64,000 nt of DNA from Knoxdaviesia capensis (taxonomy: Eukaryota; Ascomycota; Sordariomycetes; Microascales; Gondwanamycetaceae), in NCBI GenBank assembly GCA_001510575.1, contig LNGK01000006.1:2537565-2601564 (forward strand), given 5' to 3'. Below, one piece after another: positions 47,592 through 59,311 of the stretch; positions within the stretch are counted from its first letter, which is position 1; each line of letters starts with the position of its first letter. A model generated the notes under the pieces. The model did no database searches, was not told the DNA's origin, and was given only the letters and a program-made list of their open reading frames with translations. The position numbers were made by a program, and so were the translations under genes.

Positions 47592-49791
47592 TTATCTTCG
47601 AGCACAAATGGAAGGCTTGCGGAGTAGGAATATAAGGAAAAAGGTGCGCTCTATGGTTGTTGGTAGACCGCCCACCGCCATGTTCCAAACCAATTGCCAT
47701 AGAAGTCCACCACATTTGGTTGACCTTGCTCGAGAGCAGTTGGTGCGTTCGCATTTCTGCCGCCAAGATGTCCAATGTATGCCGTATTCTACCTTGCCAC
47801 GGGCTGCAATGCATCCACAGAGTTGACATAACGGCACAGTCGCTTGCAGACTGGCGGCACCTTGTGGTGCCTGATCTCTGCTTTGGGGCTCTCGAATCAC
47901 CTCTGGACCGTCTGGTGGCCTGTTCTCTGTGGCGTGGCTCGGTGGCGGGTTTGTCGGTTTCATGGCAGGGACGGTCTGCGTGTTACTACTTGGTAAGTGC
48001 CGCCCAAAAAAAAGCAAAGTACACCGATGCTCTAACTGCAAAGGAGGACACGCCACTTCCATTTCCGAGATTCAAGTCATAAAGCTGAGGCAGGAAGAGA
48101 TGTTTCCGATCATTCTTATAGGCATTGTCGAAGACACGACCGCATCTCCGTTCCAGGCTCTCTCCGCAGCCAGGGACCACCATCACCGGCGTCGAATCTA
48201 CCCGCGCTTTCTCCCTGGCAAGACTAGATATGCTAACGAGTTGAGTCACGTAGCCTTCAAATGCAGATTCGTCATACCCAAAAGTACTCAGGTTCTCGCG
48301 CTTCAAGGAGAGTTTCCCGAGCAATCACTCGGTCCGGATCCGAGGCGATGAGGTGGCTGATTTCATCGGACTCAAATCCAACCTTAGCGGCCAGAGTAGC
48401 TATTCCGCACCACCTTCTCGGGTCGGGCCTTTGAGGCATCGGGGTATGCTCGCCATCTTCTTTCCTTGGGCATTCCGGAACGAGTTCCGTCCAATGACGC
48501 CAGGCGGACAACCATACCTGCCGGTAACCGAACTCGAACTGGTCCGAGGCGGGACCATGTGAGCTCCGGAAATCCGTTTCCCAGACCTGGATGGGGTAAC
48601 TCATTGCTGGGCAGACCAATACCCGTGAAAATACGCCACATTGCCTCGCGGGTGGAAAACCTAGATGAGGGACATAGTTGTCTGACTATTTTGGCTGGGG
48701 CTTTGAGATACTTGACGTCCTCGAAGAGACTGTGTAAGGAAGGGATTAGATAGGGGATGGATCGCAGATTTTCCCAGATCCTCTTACGATCCCCCTGACC
48801 CTGTATGGCGGGGAATAGGTTTCCTTCTTGGAAAAGTTTTGTCACCACAGAGAAGTCATGGCTCGAGTAGCCAGGGGCCCTCAGCTACAGGCACTCAACG
48901 GTGTGGCCGTCTACACGTCGCATCAGCTGCTTCTTACCTCCGCAAATTTTGGTCCATATGTCTAGAATATGACAGAGATAATTACGGATCTCCTACGTCG
49001 AGGTTAGTCTATGTCTCATGAGCAGGGTGTTGATACTAGCCTCGAAACATTTTATTGCTAGGAATCGGTGCTCGATCCGGAACCCGACGAAGAGTCCAGG
49101 CAGGATGCGAAGAGCGTCGAGTCCTACAATAATCATCCGATTTCTGAGAATCTGTTTGAGATCCTTGCGCTTATCTTTACCAAGTCGTCCCCATATCCGC
49201 TTCTCTGCGAATATAGTCCCGATCTGATTGTTGGTGCCGTCATCGTACTGGCGTAGCTTAAGGAATATCTCGCCATCGGAGAAGTTGACAGAGTTGGAGT
49301 ATTCCTCAGATAAGGCTAATTTGAGATCTGTGCTCGCATCTGGACAGACAGTTAGTTTATGCTATGGAATCACACAGAGCCAGGTCTGAAACTGTACCGT
49401 CTAGATATAGGTCCACCATCCACCACCAATCCCTACGAGGTCGGAATTCTTTTCCCGCCGCGATCCGATGCAGCCCCTGGAGGCACTCTATAGTGACACC
49501 ACCAGGAAATTTGAGTTCAGGAGGTTTCTCACTACGATTTTCGAGGAGCGAATCCTGAGATACGTTAGAAGAGGCTCTGATGGCGGCTTCCAGGGTCCCC
49601 TGGCTGATGATGGCGGGTATGTGGTTCTTTGGTTCCAGCCGAAGACATCCTTCGTTCGAAAATTTCCCTTTCAGATATTCTGTGACCTTTTTGTTGGGTT
49701 CACGAGGGCAGAGACTTCCGAAATGGAAGAACTCATACTAGTCCGTCCGGATGAAGTCCAACTTGCCGCGATCGTACATCAGGTAAGGCAT
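47592..49791 (-). pseudogene. DUF3723 gene, Starship-associated family (degraded)
   Basis: Minus strand. Start MPYLMYDRGKLDF at 49791, then TAG at 49740-49738. Family hallmarks follow in order: LKGKFSNEGCLRLEPKNHIPAI, ECLQGLHRIAAGKEF, WWMVDLYLDDASTDLK (across an intron at about 49399-49341), SDGEIFLKLRQY, RIWGRLGKDKRKDLKQ, a junction with an unusual GC donor near 49049, IRNYLCHILDIW, a TAG at 48887-48885, then NLRSIPYLIPSLHSLFEDVKYL, a frameshift near 48605, DQFEFGYRQVWLSAWRHW, LAAKVGFESDEISHLIASDPDR, a one-base slip in a T run near 48290, GCGESLERRCG, DRKHLFLPQLYD, and another slip in T8 at about 48005-48012 before FFGR and a Pro-rich tail. At least three frameshifts and two stops. DUF3723 is one of the accessory gene types repeatedly found in Starship elements; its biochemical function is unknown. 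Confidence 0.85.
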
Positions 49792-49825
49792 GTTTGGCTT
49801 TCAGGAACTTAGAGTCTAACACGAA

Positions 49826-51168
49826 ACCTTGATGTTGGGCGCTCCACTTCATGGCTCGTACAACCTGTGTCGTATCGCGGAATTCAATAACGGCGAGAAA
49901 TGGATCATTCGCTTTCCTTTGCCCGGCAAAACCAGCCAAGCACACCTCGACGAGAAAGTCGCCGGCGAGGTTGTCGCACTTCAGCTTCTCCGCGGGCGAA
50001 CCAACGTCCCGGTCCCCGAGGTCAAGGCCTGGGGCCTCGCCGATGAGAACCCACTCGGCCTGGGCCCGTTCATGATGCTACAGTACATCCCGGGCATGGA
50101 TCTCGGCGATCTTCTGGAGGATCCAAACGACAAGCACTCCTCCCTCATGAATATCCACCTACACGACGAGAGCGTCAAGGTTATTTCTAGACAGGTCGCC
50201 CAATTTATGCTCCAGATCTTCAAGCTTGACTTTGAGGAGATGGGTGGTCTGCCTGTTGGATCACCTGACCGACGGCGGCCGCTGACACTGGCTGCCCACG
50301 AGATTATGTGCCGCGGGGGGGTCAACGTACTCGGTATTTGCTTTACCCACTCCTCCCTTTTCTATACCTTTCTAATATTAACCAGGCTTACGGCGTGAAA
50401 AACTCTCAACAGCTAAGGAGTTTTTCGACTACCTCATCAACCAGCAATGGCAGCAGCTACACGAGCAACTAACCTCGGCATGTGACGAAGAGAACGCCAG
50501 AGAGAAATATATCTTCGTCCAGGTCCTAAAGTCCCTTACCAGCCGCCATATCTGGCCAGACTACAACGAAGGACCATTCAAGCTCATTTGCGACGACTTC
50601 AGTCTGAGAAATATGAGGGCTCAAGACGACCTGAAAATCACTGGAGTTATCGACCAAGAGTTCTCATACGCTGGCCCTGCTCAGCTTCTCGCCACCGCAC
50701 CCTGGTGGCTACTCCTGGAAAGGCCCCATATGTGGGACTTTTCCGAAGAGATGGGAAGACAGGTTCCTCCGCCATTTAGACATGTTCAAGCGTGTCCTGG
50801 AGGAAGAGGAGGAGGCCACGCCAGGGCACGAGGACAAGGAGCTCTCGAGGCTGATCGAACGATCCAACGAGAATGGGACCCTATGGTTTATCATGGTCCT
50901 CCAGGGCTTCTATCAATCTCCTGACAACTTCCCCTGCACGCAGCTCATCCGCCACACTCCAGACTGGGATGAGCTTGCGCAGGGAATCCCCGAGGAGGAA
51001 ATTCAGGCTTTCGTCGCCAAGAAGATGAGGCACGTGAAGCTGCATGACAAGCGGAAGGAAGACATGCTGGCCGCATATGAGAAGCTGCAATGGTGCCAGA
51101 TAGACGCTGATACCTTCTTTCAAGTGGTGGAAGGTCTATATGGCCGAGCAGATGATACGGTCGAGTAA
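49826..51168 (+). pseudogene. APH/choline-kinase-type phosphotransferase, 5'-truncated and frameshifted
   Basis: Exon 1 is 49826-50333, intron 50334-50385 (GTATTT...CCAG), then exon 2 to 51168. The N-lobe begins abruptly at LMLGAPLHGSYNLCRI; the roughly 30-60 residues usual before it are absent, and a stop lies just upstream. Seen: KWIIRFPLPGK, the Glu helix, VPVPEVKAWG, PFMMLQYIPGMDL, and the Brenner-like loop CDDFSLRNM (the fungal variant lacking the usual His). The metal-binding segment reads GVIDQEFSYAGPAQ, where most relatives have Trp after Asp. At about 50760-50763 one extra G shifts the frame; the correct continuation FLRHLDMFKRVLEEEE is in the next frame and runs to the stop. Natural substrates of fungal members are mostly unknown. 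Divergent from DUF3723 with only 34 bp between. Confidence 0.72.
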
Positions 51169-51756
51169 GAGGAGGAGTCGGGCCAGGGGGGAAGACGAGC
51201 GAGGGGGGGAGTCCAGCCTTATTTCGTCCCGCTTGTCTGGGCATCTGATGCTCGAGCTGGGAATTTTCGATATACTCGAGCATCGGATACAACTTTGTCG
51301 AATAGAATCTTCGCACAGTCGCCGAGCCTTTCCACATCACTTTGGTCGCGCCATTTCCTCTGCCTTAGGGCCTTCTCCCAGGCCATCGTTCGGAATCTGT
51401 GGAGTCCCAGCGGCCCGGATTGGGACGAAGCCGACTTCTACACCTTCCATCTCCTCAACGCCGCCGCCGGCAGCAAGGGCAATGGAAAGCTCGCAGGACT
51501 TGGACATCAGATCCCGCTCGAACGCTTTCTCGAAGTCCTCCCTCTCCTACACGCTGTCAACCAGCGCCTTGACCTTCCCCGCCTCGACCAGCGCGGACAA
51601 GTCGAGCCTGAAAACCTGGCCATCGGCGACTTCGACCCTTGCAGGGCGTTCGGCATTCTGGTCGCGTGCGCCGCATCACTCGGCAAGTGGAAGAAACGGA
51701 GCTGGAAGCTGTGGAGATCACTGCATTCTTTCTGCTAATTACACTGACTCGCAAGG
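51169..51756. other. Spacer between APH relic and FunK1 gene
   Basis: 588 bp. Overlapping GC-rich frames on both strands. A minus-strand stretch near 51640-51350 reads like coding sequence (VADGQVFRLDLSALVEAGK, FEKAFERDLMSK) but has a TAG in it and no recognised domain; a plus-strand frame 51295-51738 is equally open. No call is made. Confidence 0.4.
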
Positions 51757-54168
51757 CTATCTCTCCGCCGACACCTTTGGATCCTTTCGGGCTTCCCCAA
51801 TGCTCTCCCTCATCCGAGCGTACAATCCTGTGTCCTCTCTTTCCCACCTCCCACCATTCGGAAATACCACTTTCCGTAGTCTGTTGATCCATGGTATCAA
51901 TGGCTGGTAGTATGGCGTGAAGTTCTCTTCTGCGGATCTGATGAAGTCCCCTTCATGAGACACTTGTCCTTTCTTCTCCTTTGCCAACAATTCCATGCTG
52001 ATGTAATTCCACTGGTCGAACTCAGAAATAACCCTGCTCTCCTCTGGCCCGTCGTAGTGGACGCATATCCAGAACGGGACCCAAAAGAATGACTCGAGAT
52101 CGTGCATGAAGGAATGCTGCTCGCCCAGAAGCGCCCCGATTGCCATGAACGCCCTCGTGCCGGTCTTGCCCTTTGCTCCGGAGGCGCCCCCTCGTCGTTC
52201 TCTGACGGCGAGGTCCAGGTCAATCAAGAACGAAGGCCAAGAGGTGTGGTTGTCGTCCTCATTGATCATGAGATTGTTGATTGAGATGTCTCTGTGAAGG
52301 AGGCCGGCCTTGCTCCGCAAGGACTCGTGTCCTTCAATGCAGCCCTCCAACGCGGCAAGCAGGGCCGACCGGGAGCTTGCCTTGTAGATGGGCTTTCCAT
52401 AGTCACAAAGGATAACTCGCCGATGCACCCGATTCGGCATTGCATTGCTGCCAGCCTTCGTTGGAGATGCCGGGCAGGATCGCTTGCTGGGGGGCAGAGC
52501 GGCGCCATTTTGGCTCGAAGATCGCTTCTTGCCAGCGGCGCTGCTGCTGCGGCCTTTCCGCGAAGCACCGGCCGTGGCCGTACTCGGCGGCGGCATTGAG
52601 CGTTCCGCCCGGTAATTCGTAGCCGTGGTGACATCTAGTCCTCCGCGAACGTTGCTTCGAATGTCGTCCTCCGAACCGTGTATCCGAACAGTCTCGTGGT
52701 GATAGTATCGGGCCACGTTGACAACGCCTTGACCAGTTGCCTCGCATAACAATTCGCCCTCCTCATCGCGTTCGGGGCATTGCCATGAGTCTTTGATGAC
52801 GAGTGGTGTCTGTGGGTGTCCTTCGCGATGGGCTTTCCAGCAAGTCGTAGCCCGGCCAGCGATGCAACGGGCGCGTTGCATCACCTCGTCAATGATGAGG
52901 CGCTCTGTTGAACCATCCCGCTCGATCTCGATGAATCGCTCGTCATTCGTCGTCATGATTGTCGGATCGAAGCCAAGCTCCTCCTCGCTCATCCAGAGAA
53001 ACCCGAGGACCGTGGACACAAACTGCAGCCCATCTTTGTTGATGTCGAACTGTTCGGATGCGACCCCCCCGAGCCGGTCAAATTCCCATATCCTCATGAG
53101 AGATCCACAGATGGTAAAACCCAAGACGAAGCGACGGGTGTCTTGAGCAGCCAGCACTTCTCTCGCGTACGTCCCAAGATCAAGCCATGCCTTTGACGCT
53201 TTGTCGGCCGACGGATTGCTCTTCAACTCGCCCGATACGAGGATATGCGACCGGTGACATCGAGAGTCTTTTCCAGCCTTGGGGTCGTCCACGAAGCCGA
53301 CGTCCAACTTGAGTTCTGCCGTGGAACCCTGGATCGGCTTGTTGGGTTGTGCCAGTGGCCTTCGTCGATGTGTCGGGGTCGACTTGTACTCTTCTGCGAA
53401 TGTTGCCAGGTTCTCGTTCAATTCCGCAAACCAGCTCAGGACATCGTCCTGATTTGCATCTGTCGGCCATCCACTCCACCCATTACTGAAGAGTGGTTCG
53501 CTGCCTTCCATGCACTTCTTGAAAACGGCCTCGGATGCGGTCTCAAGACCTGCCACCCGTCCGAAAAAAGCCTCGTGGAATCGAGGAAGCCCGACGTACA
53601 TAGCGCCGAGTTCATCCCTGAGGACTCTGTCCACATCCTTGCGGTACTCAGAGGAGTTCGCGAAGCCGCTCGTGTTGTGCAGCCATGGGGTTTGTTCGAC
53701 GGAAGAGGCGATCGCCCGGGGAGGCGGGGTGGATTCGGTGACGGCATTGTAGACTCGGTCCCAGATGAGCGCATCATCAGGATCATCGGCGAGGGCTGCC
53801 TTTAGGAGAGGTTTGATGTGGTCGAGGTCAAAGTCGTCGGAGTTGACTGCGGAATTAAGTCTCGAAAGATCGCTGAAGAGATTTTTGCCGCGGCCGCTGG
53901 AACGAAGCAGACGAGAGGCCCGAAGGCTTTGCAATGCTGAGAGAAGGTCAAGGGCGAGATTCTGGAGATCTGCATGATGGTCAGAGGATCACATTGGGAA
54001 GAAACTGTGCTCTCCTTTCGTACCTTCTTGGCCGAGCTGCTCTAACGCGTCCAGAGTGCAGGAGACGCTCGCGCCTTTGCAGACCGAACTGAACGAAGCG
54101 CGGAAGGCATCAAGGCCGTTCCCGATGGGATTGTCCCTGATGGTCTTTGACCGCAGTTGATCTGCCAT
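51757..54168 (-). CDS. FunK1-type fungal-specific protein kinase
   Basis: Two exons, 54168-54024 and 53969-51757, with a 54-nt intron (GTACGA...GCAG); 785 aa, apparently intact. The N-terminal half holds the conserved FunK1 preamble (YVGLPRFHEAFFGRV, GSTAELKLDVGFVDDP, ILVSGELKSNPSADKASKAWLDLGTYAREVLAAQDTRR in part). The kinase core begins near residue 370; a basic Ser/Lys insert (about residues 500-540) precedes the catalytic part. The catalytic loop is HRDISINNL (His607-Asp609) and the metal-binding DFG position reads DLD (Asp632-Asp634), as usual in this family. Later come GTRAFMAIGAL and the LESFFWVPFWICVHY segment. FunK1 kinases are expanded in filamentous fungi; substrates are largely unknown. 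The intact state contrasts with its broken neighbours. Confidence 0.9.
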
Positions 54169-54357
54169 AGCGGATGGGATGCTCTCGAGATGGGAAAGGT
54201 GGAAAGAACTGAAAGTCGCGTTTCGTGGCATGTTTTGGCCCGTGCGGGATTTTCCACCAGCCACCCTTGCTGAGCCACCTCCGGGAAAACTTTCATTCCG
54301 AATTCTTAGAAAGCCACAATTCCACAGTTTGACGGCACGGAAAATCCCTAATCCGAT

Positions 54358-54770
54358 AAGCTAACTAACGTTAATAATTCACTTATATGGACCGGAATTT
54401 ATAGTTAGAAGACGAAGCCTAAGAGAGTATAGAGGAATAGAGTTCTAACTTTAATAAGAGGCTGCTAGAGTATAGCTTAGTTCTATTTTATTAGTAACGG
54501 AGGGAGAGTAAGTAATAGAGTAGATAGGATAAAGGAAGGGAGAGAGGAGGGTGTGATTCCTAGTTATATAGTTTAAAGGACTAATAAATAGGTTATAATT
54601 ATAAGGCACGTATAGAGAAATATATAAAAAGGGAAGCTTAAATTTTTTCTATCTTAAGATATTTCTTATAAAAGCGCGGTAGATATCTGCTTTTTATCGG
54701 TCTTTTACTAGCTCTTTAAGGTATTTATAAGTCATTTAGGGTTTAGGGCATCGATTACTCCTTCCTGACA
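54358..54770 (-). repeat. Solo LTR, minus orientation, RIP-mutated
   Basis: Read on the minus strand it starts TGTCAGGAAGGAGTAATCG at 54770, matching the Copia LTR start at 41769 for about the first 35 bases, including two telomere-like repeats, and then diverges. Its section 54556-54731 is an inverted copy of 59099-59274. The left boundary is approximate. No internal region adjoins it. Confidence 0.7.
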
Positions 54771-55546
54771 CCCTGGCGCAGTGGCAGCTCAGGACCACGC
54801 ACAGACATAGGAATTGCTAAGGGCAACCCGTGCGTAAAACATAGGGCCATTAAGAGGGGCTGTTTATAACGTGCATAGTATGGTGGTGGTAGTAGGTGTA
54901 TAACCAGGCAGTGCTGCCTATGCGTGGTTCATGAAGACTCTCTCTGCACTTTGACCAGCTTATCTGTCCATGACATCGTTTAGCACGAGATTTCAGCTAT
55001 CTAGAGTTACACTCACAACCAACCATTGTGTGGTTTCCTTCAAACTCTGTCCTAGTGCTCTGATATCCGGTAGAGGCGCCCCTCCTCTCTATTTCGACGT
55101 TCACAACTGTCAAATCCTTGACTAGTGTATGCATGTCCTCCATCCCCGCTCCTCTCGGATGAAGGATGATGCCTCCCAGCAATCGTCAACGAATAGAACG
55201 AACCGAACCAGGTTCTCTGGTCTTCGTTTTGCGCCGGCCATCCCAGCACTCAGCATCTTGTGTCTTGACGATATTCTTGCTGTCTTCTCCGCGTGTGAAC
55301 TGGACTTTCTGTTTCGTAATGTGTGCGACAGATGCCTCGTTCCCGATCCCGATATCGATATGCCAAACTACACAGATATGCCGCCGTTTCTGAACAGCCC
55401 TCGTATACACGCAGAAGAACCTCTCCGCCAACCGGACATGCTTTGCACCTAACAAACATCCCTGTCCAGCTGTCCTCAAGGGTGTGACAGCTTGGAATAT
55501 CACTAAGAATCTTCTGCGGCAGTATATGGCACTCTCACATGAGCAC
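54771..55546. other. Unmutated island between retroelements
   Basis: About 780 bp of normal base composition with CpA/TpG retained. A 107-codon plus frame (55129-55452) overlaps a 105-codon minus frame (55186-55503); neither is recognised. Nothing else seen. Confidence 0.45.
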
Positions 55547-58500
55547 TGTCACGTGCCATGTCATGCTTAGATTAGGTGATGAGCCTGCGGTGTTTATCTA
55601 GGACTCCGCCTAGCTACATACCGCTAGTTAGATATATAGAAGAATTAATATATAATTAGATACTATAGTTATAAGCCCGGATAGATTTTCTCTTATTTAA
55701 ATACTCTACTCCTTTGAGATTTATATTAGTATCTAGAAACTTCCCGTTAACGATAAGTTATTAATTTTTTTTACTTAAATATCTAACTTTTAAGTTATTT
55801 TATCTAGTTATCCTATTCTCGAATAATTACCTTATCTATACGCGATATCCTCCTACGTCCCTAACGCTCTATAGGCTACGCCTACTATATCCTCTACGCT
55901 TCCGAAGCTCTTATCTTCTAATAAATAGTTCCCGTAGATCGATACTATAGAAGCTTAGTTAGCCTAGTATAGCGTCTAGTAGTACGTTAACCCCGATAGG
56001 GACCTAAACGCGTACGCGCTAGCTATTAACCCTCTTATTACTTAAACGCGTAAGGAAGTATATAACTAAGCCGTTACCGATTATCTATACGTTAAAGCGG
56101 AGTACGCGTCTAAGCTAGTATATTACGAATTTATTCGTAAGGTCGTTTATAAAGGTCTCGAGTCCAACGTTAGGCTCACGTCTTCTTAGGTAAGCCCTAG
56201 TCTAATATATACTATACTCCTAGATATAATACGCGTTTCGTTAACGGACCTTACGTACGCCGAGGTATTCGATTCCTATCCTTAGGGTATAGGCGATTAT
56301 ATCCCGCGATATATACTCTCGTACCTTCGCGAAGTATATAGTTAAAACGCGACCGAGGACGTACTAAGTATTTTTAATACTTATCGTACGGTCCTTACCG
56401 TAGCTAGAACCGTTAGCGACCTAGTCCGTTAGGTTAAGTCTTAGTAAGCGGTCCGAGCGCGTCTTCGCGCGCTATATCTTTAGCTTATTCGAGATAGCTA
56501 GGTTATATTATAAGACCTAATCGATATTCTTAATAGTAGTATAGACCCGGAATTTAGTAAATATTTATTTAATAAATTTCCTATCTACTAAGTTAAGCCT
56601 AATTTTAGTCTCGATAATATCTCTTATACGCTTATTATACGTCTTATAGATACTCGTACGAGCTCTAACGTCGCTATAGCTATTACTAGTTAAGCGGGTA
56701 GTCGGTAGCCGTTCCTAGCTACCTCTTCTACGCTAATTAAGTACTTCTACGTCCTAGGAGCGACTTATTTCTTTAATTTTCGATACTACTTTACTTTCTA
56801 TCGTATAATAAGCGAATACGTCGTAGTAAAGACCCCTTTATATAAGCTTACCTCTACGGTCCGTCTTACTTTTAAGCGGTAAGAAGGCCTAGATATACTC
56901 TAAGCTATAAGTCGTCGACTAGAACGCCTTATCCCCGCTAAGTACTCGTCCGAGCCCTCTAAGTAGTAGAGTAATTCTAAGAGAGGTAATTCCCGAGGTC
57001 GCGGTAACTACTCGACCTCGTAGAGGGCTTCTACTTCTTCTTCTTTAACGAGCATAACGCCTACCCTACCTATTCCCTCCTCTAATACCGTACTTAACGA
57101 TAAGTATTAGGTAGGAGCCGTTATCTTTTAGCCCGCGCCTAAGTAAGCTATAGTTTTATCTACTACTTATATAAGCGGTTAATCGCGTTTCCGTAACTCT
57201 ACTATCCTTAATAGTAGTTTTACGCTATACGTAGTTAATAACGTTAATCTCCTAACTAAAGTCGTTTACGTAAAGCTAGGTAAGGCTATCTACGTTAGTC
57301 TTAGCTCTTTTCTAATCGTAGCCTAAGGTAAGCGCGTACTTACTAGTTATTTTAAACTTCCCTCTAGTAAGGTAGCTAACCTATATTTAAATAAGGTTAT
57401 TCTCGTTAAGGGTTTTTATCTTAATATAGTTAGTTAGAAGATACTTTACGTAAGCGGAGTATAGTATAACGGCTTCGATAATATGCTACGTACTACTCGC
57501 TTAGGGGTACTTACCGTTATTAAGGAGCTCCCTTCCGATAATAGTCTACTCTATATAGAGAGAGTAGACGATATACTACCGGTAAGCGCTATCTATTATA
57601 TATCGCTTATTAATATTACTTATAATTTAGAGCCTTCGCTAGTTTATCTCTTAGGCCGATATAAGAGTATAATTCCTCGTAATACGATTACTACCGTTTA
57701 GTATTTACGTACCGGTTATATAAGTAAAACTACGCTTAAGTATATTCTTAAGTAGATTAACGTTAAGCCGTCTAATAGCGCGCCGAAGCTTCTAGAATAT
57801 ACTTCGTATACTCTATCTAACGCTATATAAGTAATTAACTATTTACCTACTATATATAAGGCTATAAGACCGTTTAAGCGCTTAGGCGTTAATCTTTTCT
57901 ATCTACTTATTAGCGGTAGATATAATTAAGTATAAATCTAGGTAGACGAATTTTCGGGGTTTATAACGGTATTTCTTTAGGTATCGAAGACCGTACCCGA
58001 GTCTATCTCTAATACTAAGGCGTTCGTAGCGCGTATTAAGCGCTAGTTTAGTATTCCTATTATCTATATTCGTATAGATAATAAAGCTAGTATAGTTAAT
58101 AAAGAAGGTTTTACTTAATCTTTATAGTAAATATTTACTAAAAATAATAGTATTATCCTTAAGTACTCTCTACTACGTACTTACGAGCCTAACGGGCTCG
58201 CTAAGCGAGTAGGTTAACTTATCTTTAATAAATATATAAAAATACTCGCGGGTTCTTAACTACTAAGTAAACTCTTAAGCGAGACTATCTACGTTACCGT
58301 ATATCTATATAATATAACGCCGATTTAGCGTTACTCCTAGCGCTCGCCGAATTAGATACTATCGTCTTAGCTCGTTACTTACTATATATTATATACTTCC
58401 TCTCCCTTAGAACGCTTTAAAGAGCGTATAGTATATCTCGCTAATAACTAGCGTAGCGTCTACGCGTACGGCTATAGAGCCTATCCTCTTTAGGCGCGCT

Positions 58501-58998
58501 AGGAACTTAAATAAGATTACCGCTAATATAAGGCTTCCCCTTATACGTATATTAGCTATTTAGTTAGCTATATTATATATAATATCTTTCGGATCTAGAT
58601 CCCCGTTCTTAATAAGGTTATTAGTACGCGTAACGTCCGCTTTAATGAGCGCTTTTTTTACGATAAGACTACGCCTTAAGAAGAGTATTCGCTAGCCGAA
58701 GCTCTTAAGCTCGCCCGAATTTTAGAAATCCCTAACCTCTACTCTTAGGCGGACTCCCTACCTTTCTTTAAATATATTAATAAAGGCGTCTAGTACTCCG
58801 AAAGACTTCCCGTACCGTTATTTAGTTAGATATCGGCTTCTTAGCTAACCTTATCCGAGGTAGTTAACGACTAGACTACTACTTCTTAGCGTTTATCTAT
58901 ACTAGAAGTAAACCTCCTATCGGGATAAGGCCTATAGCACCCTTTAACGCTATATACGCTATACGTTATAGTTTATCCCCTAGCCTCGTCTTCTATAG
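55547..58998 (+). mobile_element. Truncated Copia retrotransposon (gag to integrase), RIP-mutated
   Basis: A primer-binding string AGTTATAAGCCC at 55668 marks the end of a 5' LTR that may start at TGTCACGTG (55547; uncertain). Gag-like sequence follows, then GAG-pre-integrase and integrase signatures: LGVNLF at about 57886, a mutated DNE-type site at about 58076, and EPNGLAKR near 58188 followed by YLYNITP near 58300. The post-integrase linker (ISYLV, IPVLNKVISTRNVRF) is readable to about 58700. No reverse transcriptase, RNase H or 3' LTR follows: RIP-type sequence stops at about 58998 and normal DNA begins. Confidence 0.78.
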
Positions 58999-59098
58999 AT
59001 CCCCAATAGGTCAGAGTGCATTGCAATTACGTATAAACGTATACTAATACACGTGGATACTGCCTAGCGGTGAGCATTTGGGTGTATATCTATATGTA

Positions 59099-59274
59099 TA
59101 TAAATGCCTTAAAGAGCTAGTAAAAGACCTATAAAAGGTAGATATCTACCGCGCTTTTATAGGAAATATCTTAAGATAGAAAAAAAATTTAAGCTTCCCT
59201 TTATATATATTTCTCTATACGTGCCTTATAATTATAACTTATTTATTAGTCCTTTAGACTATATATCTAGGAAT
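59099..59274 (+). repeat. LTR fragment, inverted copy of the 54.6-kb LTR
   Basis: Matches the reverse complement of 54556-54731 along its length with scattered transitions. It lacks the first about 39 bases of that LTR. Confidence 0.85.
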
Positions 59275-59311
59275 TATAAAAAATTAATTTTTTATAAGCG
59301 TAATGCTTATA
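59274..59311. repeat. Palindrome plus adjoining hairpin
   Basis: 59274-59297 is a perfect 24-bp palindrome (centre AATTAATT flanked by A/T runs). It overlaps a second inverted repeat with arms TATAAGC (59293-59299) and GCTTATA (59305-59311). It lies exactly at the junction of the LTR fragment with the next element. Confidence 0.9.

Noticed and set aside
51295..51738. 148-codon plus-strand frame between APH relic and FunK1
   Set aside because: GC-rich DNA keeps several frames open; the opposite strand looks at least as coding-like. Not assignable.
57483..57701. 72-codon open frame within the truncated Copia
   Set aside because: Leftover stretch of gag-pol sequence between RIP stops, not a separate gene.
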